This document shows, piece after piece, positions 1 to 5,835 of a stretch of DNA of 7,645 bases (its first letter is position 1; every line of letters begins with the position of its first letter). The notes under the pieces were generated by a model. The model was not told the origin of the DNA, ran no database searches, and was given only the letters and a program-made list of their open reading frames with translations. This DNA is from Chloroflexota bacterium (GTDB lineage Bacteria; Chloroflexota; Dormibacteria; Dormibacterales; Dormibacteraceae). The translations under genes were made by a program, and so were the position numbers. The stretch covers positions 1-7,645 of the forward strand of contig VBFW01000180.1 of NCBI GenBank assembly GCA_005880525.1, read 5' to 3'.

Positions 1-2
1 TC

Positions 3-95
3 GAGCGCGTGGCCTCTGATTTCGAGGCGATCGATTATCCGAACGCGCAGGACTACGGCACGTGGCTTCGCACCGGCGAGTTTCCGAGCCGGTGA
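3..95 (+). CDS. C-terminal end of an unrecognised protein (partial)
   Basis: An open frame enters from the left edge and ends at TGA 93-95, giving 30 codons of a C-terminus ending in YGTWLRTGEFPSR. The codons have the high-GC third positions of the neighbouring genes, and the next gene starts its own stop only 19 bp further on the opposite strand, so this is probably a real gene end rather than chance. The visible residues are mixed acidic and aromatic, with no transmembrane segment and no motif I can assign. The gene converges on the three-helix-bundle gene; no clear hairpin-plus-T-run terminator is visible in the 19-bp gap. Function unknown. Confidence 0.5.
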   Translation, partial: ERVASDFEAIDYPNAQDYGTWLRTGEFPSR

Positions 96-114
96 CGATC
101 AGCGAGGTCGCGGA

Positions 115-366
115 CTAGGCTTCGTTCTCAGGCTCTGTGACCGCGATCGCGCCGGCGCGAATCTGCTCTCGCAACCGCTGACGTGTGAACCGGCCCACGA
201 AAAGAGGCACGAACTGCGGAACTTTCGAGCCCGCGAGACGAGCAAGTGACTCGCTCGCGAGCGCATCGATCGATTCTTCGGGCACGAGCCCGCGGAAGTC
301 GTGCTTGATGTTGCGGACCTCTGCTTCAACGTGCTTCAGAACCTTGGGGTCGAACGAAACACTCAT
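115..366 (-). CDS. Small stand-alone three-helix-bundle dimerization domain protein
   Basis: This 83-residue protein starts MSVSFDPKVLK and looks all-helical. Helix 1 is roughly residues 5-22, followed by a region around 'VPEESIDAL' and a last helix containing 'VGRFTRQRLREQIRAGA'. The pattern of acidic residues leading to a PEESI-like turn, ALA.ESLARLA, and a final V..F.R.RLR.. helix matches the small domain annotated as a three-helix bundle dimerization domain. In actinobacteria that domain is often found at the N-terminus of arsenate-reductase-like low-molecular-weight phosphatases. Here it stands alone: no phosphatase P-loop (CX5R) follows. The ATG at 366 is preferred over a TTG at 384 because AGGGAGG lies 5 nt upstream of it. 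It is transcribed divergently from the ArsR gene, so shared control is possible. The family call rests on pattern memory; the true partner is unknown. Confidence 0.7.
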   Translation of the reverse strand: MSVSFDPKVLKHVEAEVRNIKHDFRGLVPEESIDALASESLARLAGSKVPQFVPLFVGRFTRQRLREQIRAGAIAVTEPENEA

Positions 367-371
367 CACGG

Positions 372-378
372 CCTCCCT
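372..378 (-). promoter_or_regulatory. Strong Shine-Dalgarno site deciding the start at 366
   Basis: On the minus strand the sequence reads AGGGAGG, then five bases, then ATG (366-364). This near-perfect ribosome binding site supports the shorter 83-residue product over the upstream TTG start. Confidence 0.75.
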
Positions 379-445
379 GAACAACCGATGAGGTCAGGCC
401 CTGGTCCGCTGGCCGACGCAAAGATCCTATGGGATGCACGAATTC

Positions 446-470
446 TTAACCTTGGGTTAACAAATGGCTG
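446..470. promoter_or_regulatory. Upstream inverted repeat and first copy of an 11-bp repeat, possible second operator
   Basis: TTAACC-TTG-GGTTAA (446-460) is an inverted repeat with 6-bp arms and a 3-bp centre. It runs directly into ACAAATGGCTG (460-470). The same 11 bases recur at 493-503, inside the ArsR promoter. The 33-bp offset is about three helical turns, so proteins bound at the two copies would face the same side of DNA. This could be an auxiliary operator for the ArsR protein, or part of the control region for the divergent gene at 366. The repeat is visible; the function is inferred. Confidence 0.4.
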
Positions 471-481
471 GGCGACTCCAA

Positions 482-510
482 TTGACATTTGTACAAATGG
501 CTGCTTGAAT
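482..510 (+). promoter_or_regulatory. Sigma-70-type promoter for the ArsR gene, predicted near-leaderless
   Basis: A perfect TTGACA -35 hexamer (482-487) is followed after 17 bp by TTGAAT (505-510), which matches TATAAT at four of six positions including the important final T. A start about seven bases after the -10 would fall near 516-518, one to three bases before the ATG at 519. The mRNA would then have almost no leader. This agrees with the lack of any Shine-Dalgarno sequence before 519. Confidence 0.6.
486..499. promoter_or_regulatory. Perfect 14-bp palindrome in the promoter spacer, probable ArsR operator
   Basis: CATTTGTACAAATG is identical to its reverse complement. It overlaps the last two bases of the -35 and fills most of the spacer to the -10. 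A homodimeric winged-helix repressor bound here would block RNA polymerase directly. The adjacent downstream gene encodes an ArsR-family repressor, and this family commonly autoregulates through such dyads. Assigning the site to this repressor is inference. Confidence 0.6.
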
Positions 511-518
511 AAGCTCTG

Positions 519-872
519 ATGACGGCGACAGCTCGACGTGCCACCGAGGAAGTCGCCTGGCACGCCCTCTCCGACGGCAATCGTCGGCGCATCCTCGCGC
601 TCGTCCGCGATGAACCGCGGGCGGTGGGTGAGGTCGCGGCGAGGCTTGGCCTGTCGCAGCAGATCGCGTCGCACCACCTGCGCGTCCTGCATGGTGCGGG
701 ACTGGTCGTTGAGCGTCGCGATCGGCAGCGCCACATGTTCGTGGTCAGCACCGACGGGCTGGCGGCGGTCCGTGATTTCCTCGCTGACTTCTGGCCGGCG
801 CAGCTGCATTCGTTGAAGCGCGCGGCGGAGTCAGCCGCAAGAAGGCCAAAGAGCCGGCGGCGCAGTGCCTGA
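519..872 (+). CDS. ArsR-family (non-metal type) winged-helix transcriptional repressor
   Basis: This 117-residue protein has the ArsR-type fold. The helix 'WHALSDGNRRRILALV' (14-29) is the usual family opening. The helix-turn-helix spans about residues 36-60, with recognition helix LSQQIASHHLRVLHGAGLV (45-63), followed by the beta wing at about 64-77. There is no cysteine anywhere in the protein, so the classical ELCVCDL-type metal site is absent and a metal-sensing role is unlikely. It resembles the SdpR-like branch often paired with AHSA1/SRPBCC proteins, and here such a gene follows with an 8-bp overlap (865-872). The last dozen residues are very basic (RRPKSRRRSA). It probably represses its own operon from the palindrome just upstream. 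No Shine-Dalgarno precedes the ATG, consistent with a leaderless start. The inducer is unknown. Confidence 0.88.
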   Translation: MTATARRATEEVAWHALSDGNRRRILALVRDEPRAVGEVAARLGLSQQIASHHLRVLHGAGLVVERRDRQRHMFVVSTDGLAAVRDFLADFWPAQLHSLKRAAESAARRPKSRRRSA

Positions 873-1299
873 CTTCGCGACCTCCATCGAGATCGAGGCA
901 CCGATCGAGATCGTCTTCGAGCATCTCGTCAAAGCGGATCGCATGACGAGCTGGATGGGGCAGCACGCGACGCTCGATGCGGTGCCAGGCGGCGAGTTCT
1001 CGGTCGACATCAACGGCTACCTGGTGCGGGGCGAGTACGTCGAGGTCGAGCGCCCGCGTCGCGTTGTCGTGTCGTGGGGCATGGCCGGCGTTGCGGACCT
1101 GCCGCCGGGCTCTTCACGCGTCGAGTTCGTCCTCACGCCGACCCCTCGGGGGACGACCGTCAACCTTCGACACACGAACCTGCCCGATTCGCGCTCAAAG
1201 GGCCACGCGACCGGGTGGGCCAACTACATCGACCGGCTGGCCGCGGCGGCGCGCGGCATCGATCCCGGCCCGGACACCTGGAGACCGGTCACCACATGA
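865..1299 (+). CDS. SRPBCC / AHSA1-type ligand-binding domain protein
   Basis: This 144-residue protein starts at GTG 865, inside the end of the ArsR gene, so the two are probably translationally coupled. It is a single START-like helix-grip domain of normal AHSA1/CalC length. It begins with the typical strand and helix IEIEAPIEIVFEHLVKADRM (8-27). A W30-centred segment and the strand 'PGGEFSVDINGYLVRGEYVEV' region (41-61) follow, then 'PRRVVVSWG' (64-72) and the strands VEFVLTPTPRGTTVNLRHT (86-104). The closing helix 'HATGWANYIDRLAAAARG' (114-131) caps the hydrophobic cavity in this fold. Family members bind lipids, polyketides or other hydrophobic ligands, or act as Hsp90-activator-like domains; the ligand cannot be read from sequence. 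Pairing with a small ArsR regulator is a recurrent bacterial arrangement. There is no signal peptide, so it is probably cytoplasmic. Confidence 0.87.
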   Translation: MPDFATSIEIEAPIEIVFEHLVKADRMTSWMGQHATLDAVPGGEFSVDINGYLVRGEYVEVERPRRVVVSWGMAGVADLPPGSSRVEFVLTPTPRGTTVNLRHTNLPDSRSKGHATGWANYIDRLAAAARGIDPGPDTWRPVTT

Positions 1300-1304
1300 A
1301 GGAG
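1299..1304 (+). promoter_or_regulatory. Shine-Dalgarno choosing the start at 1311
   Basis: AAGGAG lies six bases before ATG 1311. An earlier in-frame ATG at 1296 overlaps the upstream TGA (ATGA) and has no comparable site, so 1311 is preferred, although coupled initiation at 1296 cannot be excluded. Confidence 0.6.
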
Positions 1305-1310
1305 AAGGAC

Positions 1311-1691
1311 ATGGGAGCCGCCATCACCGAGACAGCGACGCTCGTCCGCGCCTACTACGGCAGCTGGCAGAACGGGATCGCCACGTTCGACAAGAAAAGG
1401 CTGAGCGAGATCCTGGCCGAGGATCTGGACTTCGAGGGTTCGATCGCGGGCAAGCGCCGCGGCGCAGCGGGTTTCCTGATTGGCCTGCAGCGATTTGTCG
1501 AGGGCCTCAAGTCGCCCATCCACGTGCAGGAGCAGGTGGAGGCCGGCGACCTGGCGGCGGTGCTTTACGACGCCGAGATCCCTGGTGGATCCATGCGGTT
1601 CGCGGAGTTCTTCCGCGTCGAGCACGGCCGCATCTCGTCAATCAAGCTGCTCTACGACGCGGCCCAGTACCGCGCCCTGGGAGGTCGCTGA
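1311..1691 (+). CDS. NTF2-like / SnoaL-like small domain protein
   Basis: This protein of about 126 residues (131 if ATG 1296 is used) has the layout of the NTF2/SnoaL cone fold. It has an N-terminal helix with 'LVRAYYGSWQNG', a second helix 'KKRLSEILAEDLDFEGS' leading to the first strand, and a helix 'GFLIGLQRFVEGLKS'. The curved sheet strands follow: 'IHVQEQVEAGDLAAVLYDAE', 'MRFAEFFRVEHGRISSIKLLYDAAQY'. The 'F.RVE.GRI..I..LYD' ending is characteristic. Family members include epoxide hydrolases, ketosteroid isomerase-like enzymes, polyketide cyclases and pure binding proteins; I see no residue set that fixes one activity. It follows the SRPBCC gene by 11 bp and precedes the P450 by 24 bp, so a substrate-binding or isomerising role in the same small-molecule pathway is plausible. 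No signal peptide is visible. Confidence 0.75.
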   Translation: MGAAITETATLVRAYYGSWQNGIATFDKKRLSEILAEDLDFEGSIAGKRRGAAGFLIGLQRFVEGLKSPIHVQEQVEAGDLAAVLYDAEIPGGSMRFAEFFRVEHGRISSIKLLYDAAQYRALGGR

Positions 1692-1715
1692 AGCAGCCTT
1701 CCGCGCTCCGGTACC

Positions 1716-3050
1716 ATGCCCGTCGCTATAAGAACGCTGGAGGTCGACGGGCGCCGGGCGCTGACTTCGAGTGCCTTCCGGGAGTTTCAGAAGGACCGGC
1801 TGGCGTTTCTGATGCGCTGTGCCGAAACGGCGGATGTGGTCCACGTCCGCCTTGGCGCTGAAGACGTTCTGGTCGTCAGCCGCCCCGAGCTCGCCACCGA
1901 GGTGATGCTCACTCGCCGCGCCGACTTCAGCAAGGCTTACCTCACGAGCATCATGCCGCCGTTGCTGGCGGGCAGCCTTCTGCTCGCCGACAGTGACAGC
2001 TGGCTGCACCAGCGCAAGCTGATGCTGCCTGCCTTCCACAAGGAGCGCCTCGACACCTATGCAGCGGTGATGGCCGAGGAATCCGAGCGCGCGATCGCAA
2101 CATGGCAGCCAGGTCAGCGACGCGACATCCACTCGGAAATGATGCGGTTGACCCTCCAGATCGTCACCCGCAGCTTGTTCGGCCTCGACTTCTCGCATGG
2201 CGTGGAGGCGACCGAGCGGCTGATCGATGCGCTGATGGACGAGGTCAACAGCCGCATCGCAAGCCCGTTCCGGTTCCGCTACCCGCTTCCGACCTTTCGC
2301 ACGCTGCGCCTGTACCGCGCGATGAAGGAGCTCGACGAGATCGCGTACACCGCCATCCGGGAGCGGCGGCGGCATCCCCAGGAAGACCTCATGTCGATGC
2401 TCGTCGGCGCCACCGATGAGGACGGCACACCAATGACCGACCGCGAGGTTCGCGACGCGTGCCTGGCCGTGTTCTTCGCCGGCCACGAGACCACCGCGTG
2501 CCTGCTGTCGTGGACGTGGTACGTGCTCGCCGGCCGCGAGGACATCGTGCAGAAGCTCCTTGCCGAGCTCGCCGGAGCCAAATCGGCGCCGCCGGCCGAG
2601 CTGATCGAGCGCCTGCCCTACATGCAGAACGTGCTCAATGAGGCCCTGCGTCTGTACCCGCCCGCGTACGCGTTCGGACGGCGCGCCGTGCGTGACACGA
2701 GGGTCGGCGACGATGAGGTCAAGGCCGGGCAGACCGTGGTCATGAGTCCCTGGGCCATGCATCGCGATGCCCGCTTCTGGGATGAGCCGGAAAAATTCAC
2801 GCCCGACCGGTGGCAGAACAACCTCGCGGCCCGCCTGCCCAAGTTCACATTCTTCCCGTTCAGCAGCGGGCCGCGCCGCTGCGTGGGCAGCTCGTTCGCG
2901 ATGCTCGAGGCGACGATCGCCATCGCGACCATCCTGCCTCGATTCAAGCTCAGCTCGCCTCCGTCGGTGGTCGAGCCGGCGCCTTCGATCACGCTGCGCC
3001 CGGGCGGCGGAATGCCCATGACCATCTCGCGACGAAAGAGTCTTAACTAG
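1716..3050 (+). CDS. Cytochrome P450 monooxygenase (soluble, bacterial type)
   Basis: This 444-residue protein is full length for a soluble bacterial P450 and has all the hallmarks in order. The C-helix WLHQRKL motif (W96, R100) contacts haem propionates. The I-helix motif AGHETT (255-260) has the oxygen-activating E258/T259 pair. The K-helix ExxR is E309-A-L-R312. The PERF-like FTPDRW lies at 361-366. The haem loop FSSGPRRCVG (382-391) has thiolate ligand C389. No N-terminal anchor is visible, so it is cytoplasmic. The AGHETT and FxxGPRRCVG forms resemble broad-substrate class CYP102/CYP110-like haem domains, but there is no fused reductase and no ferredoxin or ferredoxin reductase gene in the window, so its electron source lies elsewhere or is the atypical flavoprotein downstream. 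No Shine-Dalgarno precedes ATG 1716; translation may depend on the NTF2-like gene ending 24 bp upstream. Substrate unknown. Confidence 0.96.
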   Translation: MPVAIRTLEVDGRRALTSSAFREFQKDRLAFLMRCAETADVVHVRLGAEDVLVVSRPELATEVMLTRRADFSKAYLTSIMPPLLAGSLLLADSDSWLHQRKLMLPAFHKERLDTYAAVMAEESERAIATWQPGQRRDIHSEMMRLTLQIVTRSLFGLDFSHGVEATERLIDALMDEVNSRIASPFRFRYPLPTFRTLRLYRAMKELDEIAYTAIRERRRHPQEDLMSMLVGATDEDGTPMTDREVRDACLAVFFAGHETTACLLSWTWYVLAGREDIVQKLLAELAGAKSAPPAELIERLPYMQNVLNEALRLYPPAYAFGRRAVRDTRVGDDEVKAGQTVVMSPWAMHRDARFWDEPEKFTPDRWQNNLAARLPKFTFFPFSSGPRRCVGSSFAMLEATIAIATILPRFKLSSPPSVVEPAPSITLRPGGGMPMTISRRKSLN

Positions 3051-3089
3051 CTTTTACCCGGCGTCCCGATCCGCGAAGATTGGCGCGGC

Positions 3090-3773
3090 ATGCTGCCGCC
3101 AGAGCATCTCGTCCCGCTGTTCCTCATCGCCGGGGGGATAGCGGTCGTGCTGGTGGCGACCAGGCTTCGGCGCGGCCCATGGGTCGAGCAGGGGGCCAAG
3201 GTGATCGCAGTGGCCGTCGTCCTGGCCGAATTTGCGTGGTGGGTCCTGGCCATCGCCCAGGACAGGTGGTCGCTCCAGTACAACCTGCCGCTGCACCTCT
3301 GCGAGGTGGGCTGCTTCGTGCTTGCGGCCGCCTTGTGGTGGCGCATCCCGTTCGCCTTCGAGGTGGCTTACTTCTGGGGTCTTGGCGGCACTCTGCCCGG
3401 CCTCTTCACGCCGAGCATCCCCGGACACTTCCCGGACGCCGTGTACTTCCAGTACTACGCGGAGCACGGCCTCGTGGTGCTCGGGGCGCTCTACCTGGTC
3501 GTGGCCCTCGGCATGCGTCCGGCACGAGGCGCGGTGCTGAGGGTGTTCACGGCCACGGTCATCTATGCAGTCGCTGTCTGGTTCGTGGACCTTGCGACCA
3601 ACGGCAACTACCTCTTCCTGCGATACCTGCCGCCGACCAAGACCGCGCTGGACTACATGGGCCCATGGCCGTGGTACCTCATTACCGGGACCGTGCTGGC
3701 GATCATCGTCATGAACGCGCTGTACATGCCGTTCGCACGCTCGGCCGCTCCTGCGCAGCAGCGCGCCGGATAG
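3090..3773 (+). CDS. TIGR02206/YwaF-family membrane protein (TMEM164-related)
   Basis: This 227-residue protein has about six or seven hydrophobic segments, roughly at 8-24, 36-56, 72-84, 89-107, 128-142, 149-168 and 195-214. The diagnostic features of the TIGR02206/YwaF group are present: LPLHLC (66-71) at the start of a membrane segment, a conserved histidine in 'YYAEHGLVV' (H126), N173-Y174 in 'NGNYLFLRYLPP', and GPWPWY (191-196). The eukaryotic relative TMEM164 has been reported as a cysteine-dependent ether-phospholipid acyltransferase, so C71 and H126 are candidate catalytic residues here. That extension to a bacterial member is inference, and bacterial members are otherwise uncharacterised integral membrane proteins. 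It lies 39 bp after the P450 and 43 bp before the MFS pump. No clear Shine-Dalgarno is seen before ATG 3090. Confidence 0.85.
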   Translation: MLPPEHLVPLFLIAGGIAVVLVATRLRRGPWVEQGAKVIAVAVVLAEFAWWVLAIAQDRWSLQYNLPLHLCEVGCFVLAAALWWRIPFAFEVAYFWGLGGTLPGLFTPSIPGHFPDAVYFQYYAEHGLVVLGALYLVVALGMRPARGAVLRVFTATVIYAVAVWFVDLATNGNYLFLRYLPPTKTALDYMGPWPWYLITGTVLAIIVMNALYMPFARSAAPAQQRAG

Positions 3774-3803
3774 CCTTTCACCCGGGCGGTAAGCTGTTCG
3801 CCC

Positions 3804-3811
3804 AAAGGAGG
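3804..3811 (+). promoter_or_regulatory. Strong Shine-Dalgarno for the MFS gene with GTG start
   Basis: AAAGGAGG ends five bases before GTG 3817. It is one of the best ribosome binding sites in the window and fixes a GTG start that would otherwise be uncertain. Confidence 0.8.
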
Positions 3812-3816
3812 GAAGG

Positions 3817-5406
3817 GTGACCAAGCAGCGCTGGATCCTGGCCGCGGCGGTTCTCGGCTCAGGCATCGTGTTCCTGGATTCGACGGTCGTCAACGTGGCC
3901 CTGCCGCGCATCGGGCGCGACCTGCCGCGTTTGTTCCTCGGCGTCCTCGAAGGTCAGTCGTACGTCTACAACGCGTACCTGCTGACCCTGAGCGCCTTGC
4001 TCATCCTCGCCGGCGCGCTCACCGACTACTACGGCCGCAAGCGGATGTTCATATACGGTCTGGTCGGGTTCGGCCTCACCTCGGCGCTTTGCGGCCTGGC
4101 GACCAACATGGAGATGCTCGTCCTCTTCCGGGTCCTCCAGGGCGCGGCCGGGGCAATGCTGGTGCCGGGCTCGCTGGCGCTGCTGACCGCGAACTTCTCA
4201 GGCGAGGAGCAGGGCCGCGCGTTCGGCACCTGGGCCGGCGCCTCGGGCGCGACCACCATCCTCGGCCCGGTGATCGGAGGCCTGCTCGTCGACACCATCT
4301 CCTGGCGCGCCGCCTTCCTTATTAATGTGCCGCTGGTGCTCCTCGCCGGCTGGGCGACATGGAAGCACGTGCCGGAGAGCCGCGACGACGAGGCGTCGCC
4401 CCAGTTCGACTGGCTGGGCGCCGGGATCGTGGCGCTCGCAGTCGGCGGCCTCGCGTTCGGGGCGATCTACGGCCAGCAGCGCGAGTGGAAGGATCCCATC
4501 GGCTACGTCGTGCTGGCGCTCGGCGTCCTCGCGACCGCGGCGCTTCCCTTCTGGATGCGGAACGCTCGCCATCCCCTGATCCCGCTCGACCTGTTCCGGT
4601 CGCGCAACTTCACGGTGACGAACATCTCGACCCTCGTCATCTACGGGTCGCTCTACGTCGTTTTCTACTATCTCGGCCTGTTCCAGCAGGGCACGCTTGG
4701 GTACACCGCCGCCGCGGCGGGAGCGGCAGGCATCCCGGGCACGCTGTTTCTGATCTTCTTCTCGCCCCGGTTCGGAAGTCTTGCCGCGAAGTACGGTCCG
4801 CGGATCTTCATGGCGGTGGGGCCCGCAATCATGGCTCTGGGCGTGCTGTGGTTCGCGCGCGTCCCATCGTCGAGCACGCCGTGGAAGCTCGACCCGGCCA
4901 ACCCGAGCACCTTTGCGCCACCCCTGGCGTACTTCACCGACTTCCTGCCCGGCGCGGTGATCTTCGGCCTTGGGATCATGATCATGGTCGCGCCCCTGAC
5001 GACTGCACTGATGACGTCGGTGCCCGTGCGGCGCTCAGGCCTGGGCTCCGCGATCAACAACGCGATCTCGCGCGTGGGCCCGCAGCTCGCCGGCGCTCTC
5101 ATCTTCATCTTCCTGACCGCGTCCTTCTATTCGTACCTCGCGCCACGGCTCACCGGGTTCGACGTCTACTCGGCCACATTCCGCAGCAACGTCAGCCCGC
5201 TGAACACCCCCGCCGACCCCCACCTCATCGCCGTGGTGCGCGAAGCCTCGACCTCCTCGTTTCACCTCGCCATGCTCATCGGCGTCGTCCTTTTGCTGGC
5301 GGGCGCAATCGTTAACGCGGTCGGAATTCGCAACGCGCAGGCCAAGAAAGCCGACGTTGCGGTCGAAAGCGGCACCGCCGGCGAAGTCGCAGCCGCCAGG
5401 GAGTAG
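3817..5406 (+). CDS. DHA2-family (EmrB/QacA-like, 14-TM) MFS drug/solute efflux transporter
   Basis: This 529-residue polytopic membrane protein is of normal DHA2 length. TM1 carries the D1 motif LDSTVVNVALP (20-30). Motif A, GALTDYYGRKRMF (66-78), sits between TM2 and TM3. The motif B region is FRVLQGAAGAMLVP (104-117). The antiporter motif C is GATTILGPVIGG (144-155), which marks drug:H+ antiporters. A further twelve-plus hydrophobic stretches and a large outside loop before the last helix (about 440-482) agree with 14 TM segments. The C-terminal tail (509-529) is short and charged. Members export hydrophobic drugs, antibiotics or metabolites using the proton gradient; the substrate cannot be told. 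Its place after the ArsR/P450 set suggests export of that pathway's substrate or product. The next gene begins 6 bp after its stop, so it is probably co-transcribed with the cNMP-domain gene. Confidence 0.94.
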   Translation: MTKQRWILAAAVLGSGIVFLDSTVVNVALPRIGRDLPRLFLGVLEGQSYVYNAYLLTLSALLILAGALTDYYGRKRMFIYGLVGFGLTSALCGLATNMEMLVLFRVLQGAAGAMLVPGSLALLTANFSGEEQGRAFGTWAGASGATTILGPVIGGLLVDTISWRAAFLINVPLVLLAGWATWKHVPESRDDEASPQFDWLGAGIVALAVGGLAFGAIYGQQREWKDPIGYVVLALGVLATAALPFWMRNARHPLIPLDLFRSRNFTVTNISTLVIYGSLYVVFYYLGLFQQGTLGYTAAAAGAAGIPGTLFLIFFSPRFGSLAAKYGPRIFMAVGPAIMALGVLWFARVPSSSTPWKLDPANPSTFAPPLAYFTDFLPGAVIFGLGIMIMVAPLTTALMTSVPVRRSGLGSAINNAISRVGPQLAGALIFIFLTASFYSYLAPRLTGFDVYSATFRSNVSPLNTPADPHLIAVVREASTSSFHLAMLIGVVLLLAGAIVNAVGIRNAQAKKADVAVESGTAGEVAAARE

Positions 5407-5412
5407 AGAGAT

Positions 5413-5835
5413 ATGGACGTGCGCGCCGAGGTCGTCGACATCCTGGCGGGCTTTTCACTTTTCGCCGACCTCACGACGCCAGAGCTCGAGAACCTGGTCG
5501 ACACGTTCGATGAGCAGGTGTTCAGCGAGGGTGAACGAGTCGTCCGTCAGGGCCTGTCGAGCGCCAGCTTCTACGTGATCCTCGACGGCGCGGCGACGAT
5601 TCGGGTGGACGGCAAGGATCGCGCGACGCTGCGCCCCGGCGACTTCTTCGGCGAGATCTCCTGCCTGCTGGGCGAGGCTCCGGTCGCCGACATCGTGGCC
5701 CAGAAGCAGCTACGTTGCCTGGTCCTGCCCGGCGAGTCGCTCGAGCGTTTTCTCGTCGGCCATCCGCGCGTGCTCTTCCGGCTGCTGCAGGGCGAGGCGC
5801 GCAAGGTGCGCACCACCACGAGATGGCTGACCTGA
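5413..5835 (+). CDS. Single-domain cyclic nucleotide-binding (Crp-like cNMP) sensor protein
   Basis: This 140-residue protein is essentially one cNMP-binding beta-roll. It has an N-terminal helix 'LAGFSLFADLTTPELENLV' (11-29), then 'VFSEGERVVRQGLSSASFYVILDGAATI' (36-63). The phosphate-binding cassette is PGDFFGEISCLLGEAPVADIVA (75-96), with G80 and E81 in the usual places. The C-helix follows, at about 107-132. There is no DNA-binding domain after it, so it is not a CRP-type transcription factor. The arginine that normally binds the cyclic phosphate (the R in PRTA/ERSA-like sequences) appears to be replaced, since the cassette reads APVAD. It could bind a cyclic nucleotide in an altered way, or have lost binding. 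The MFS stop is 6 bp upstream, and the flavoprotein ATG lies 13 bp inside its 3' end, so the two are probably coupled and may form a complex. Confidence 0.9.
   Translation: MDVRAEVVDILAGFSLFADLTTPELENLVDTFDEQVFSEGERVVRQGLSSASFYVILDGAATIRVDGKDRATLRPGDFFGEISCLLGEAPVADIVAQKQLRCLVLPGESLERFLVGHPRVLFRLLQGEARKVRTTTRWLT

Noticed and set aside
424..460. Minus-strand promoter for the three-helix-bundle gene (TAGGAT-like -10)
   Set aside because: No convincing -35 at proper spacing could be paired with it, so no promoter is called for that gene.
1074..1310. N-terminal extension of the NTF2-like gene
   Set aside because: It overlaps the SRPBCC gene in another frame with shadow composition, while ATG 1311 has a well-placed AAGGAG.
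977..1861. 294-codon plus-strand open frame across the SRPBCC and NTF2-like genes
   Set aside because: It is rich in Arg, Ser, Pro and Gly with no domain pattern, and overlaps two recognisable genes in another frame; typical GC-rich shadow.
1638..2762. 374-codon minus-strand open frame
   Set aside because: It lies antisense to the P450, whose motifs are all intact; its composition (His, Arg, Gly, Ala) is that of a shadow frame.
3784..3803. GGGCG...CGCCC stem before the MFS ribosome binding site, possible terminator or attenuator
   Set aside because: Only five base pairs with a ten-base loop and no T-run; common by chance at this GC content.
3054..3911. 285-codon minus-strand open frame
   Set aside because: Antisense to the TIGR02206 gene and the MFS start; no recognisable fold and charged low-complexity composition.
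4976..4986. ATCATGATCAT repeat or palindrome
   Set aside because: It simply encodes Ile-Met-Ile-Met in a membrane segment of the transporter.
4359..5315. 318-codon plus-strand open frame inside the MFS gene
   Set aside because: Arg/Pro/His-rich alternative frame of a clear transporter gene.
5715..5822. 36-codon N-terminal extension of the flavoprotein from ATG 5715
   Set aside because: It is Arg/Ala-rich, lies wholly inside the cNMP gene, and the ATG at 5823 places the FAD motif at the usual distance from the N-terminus.
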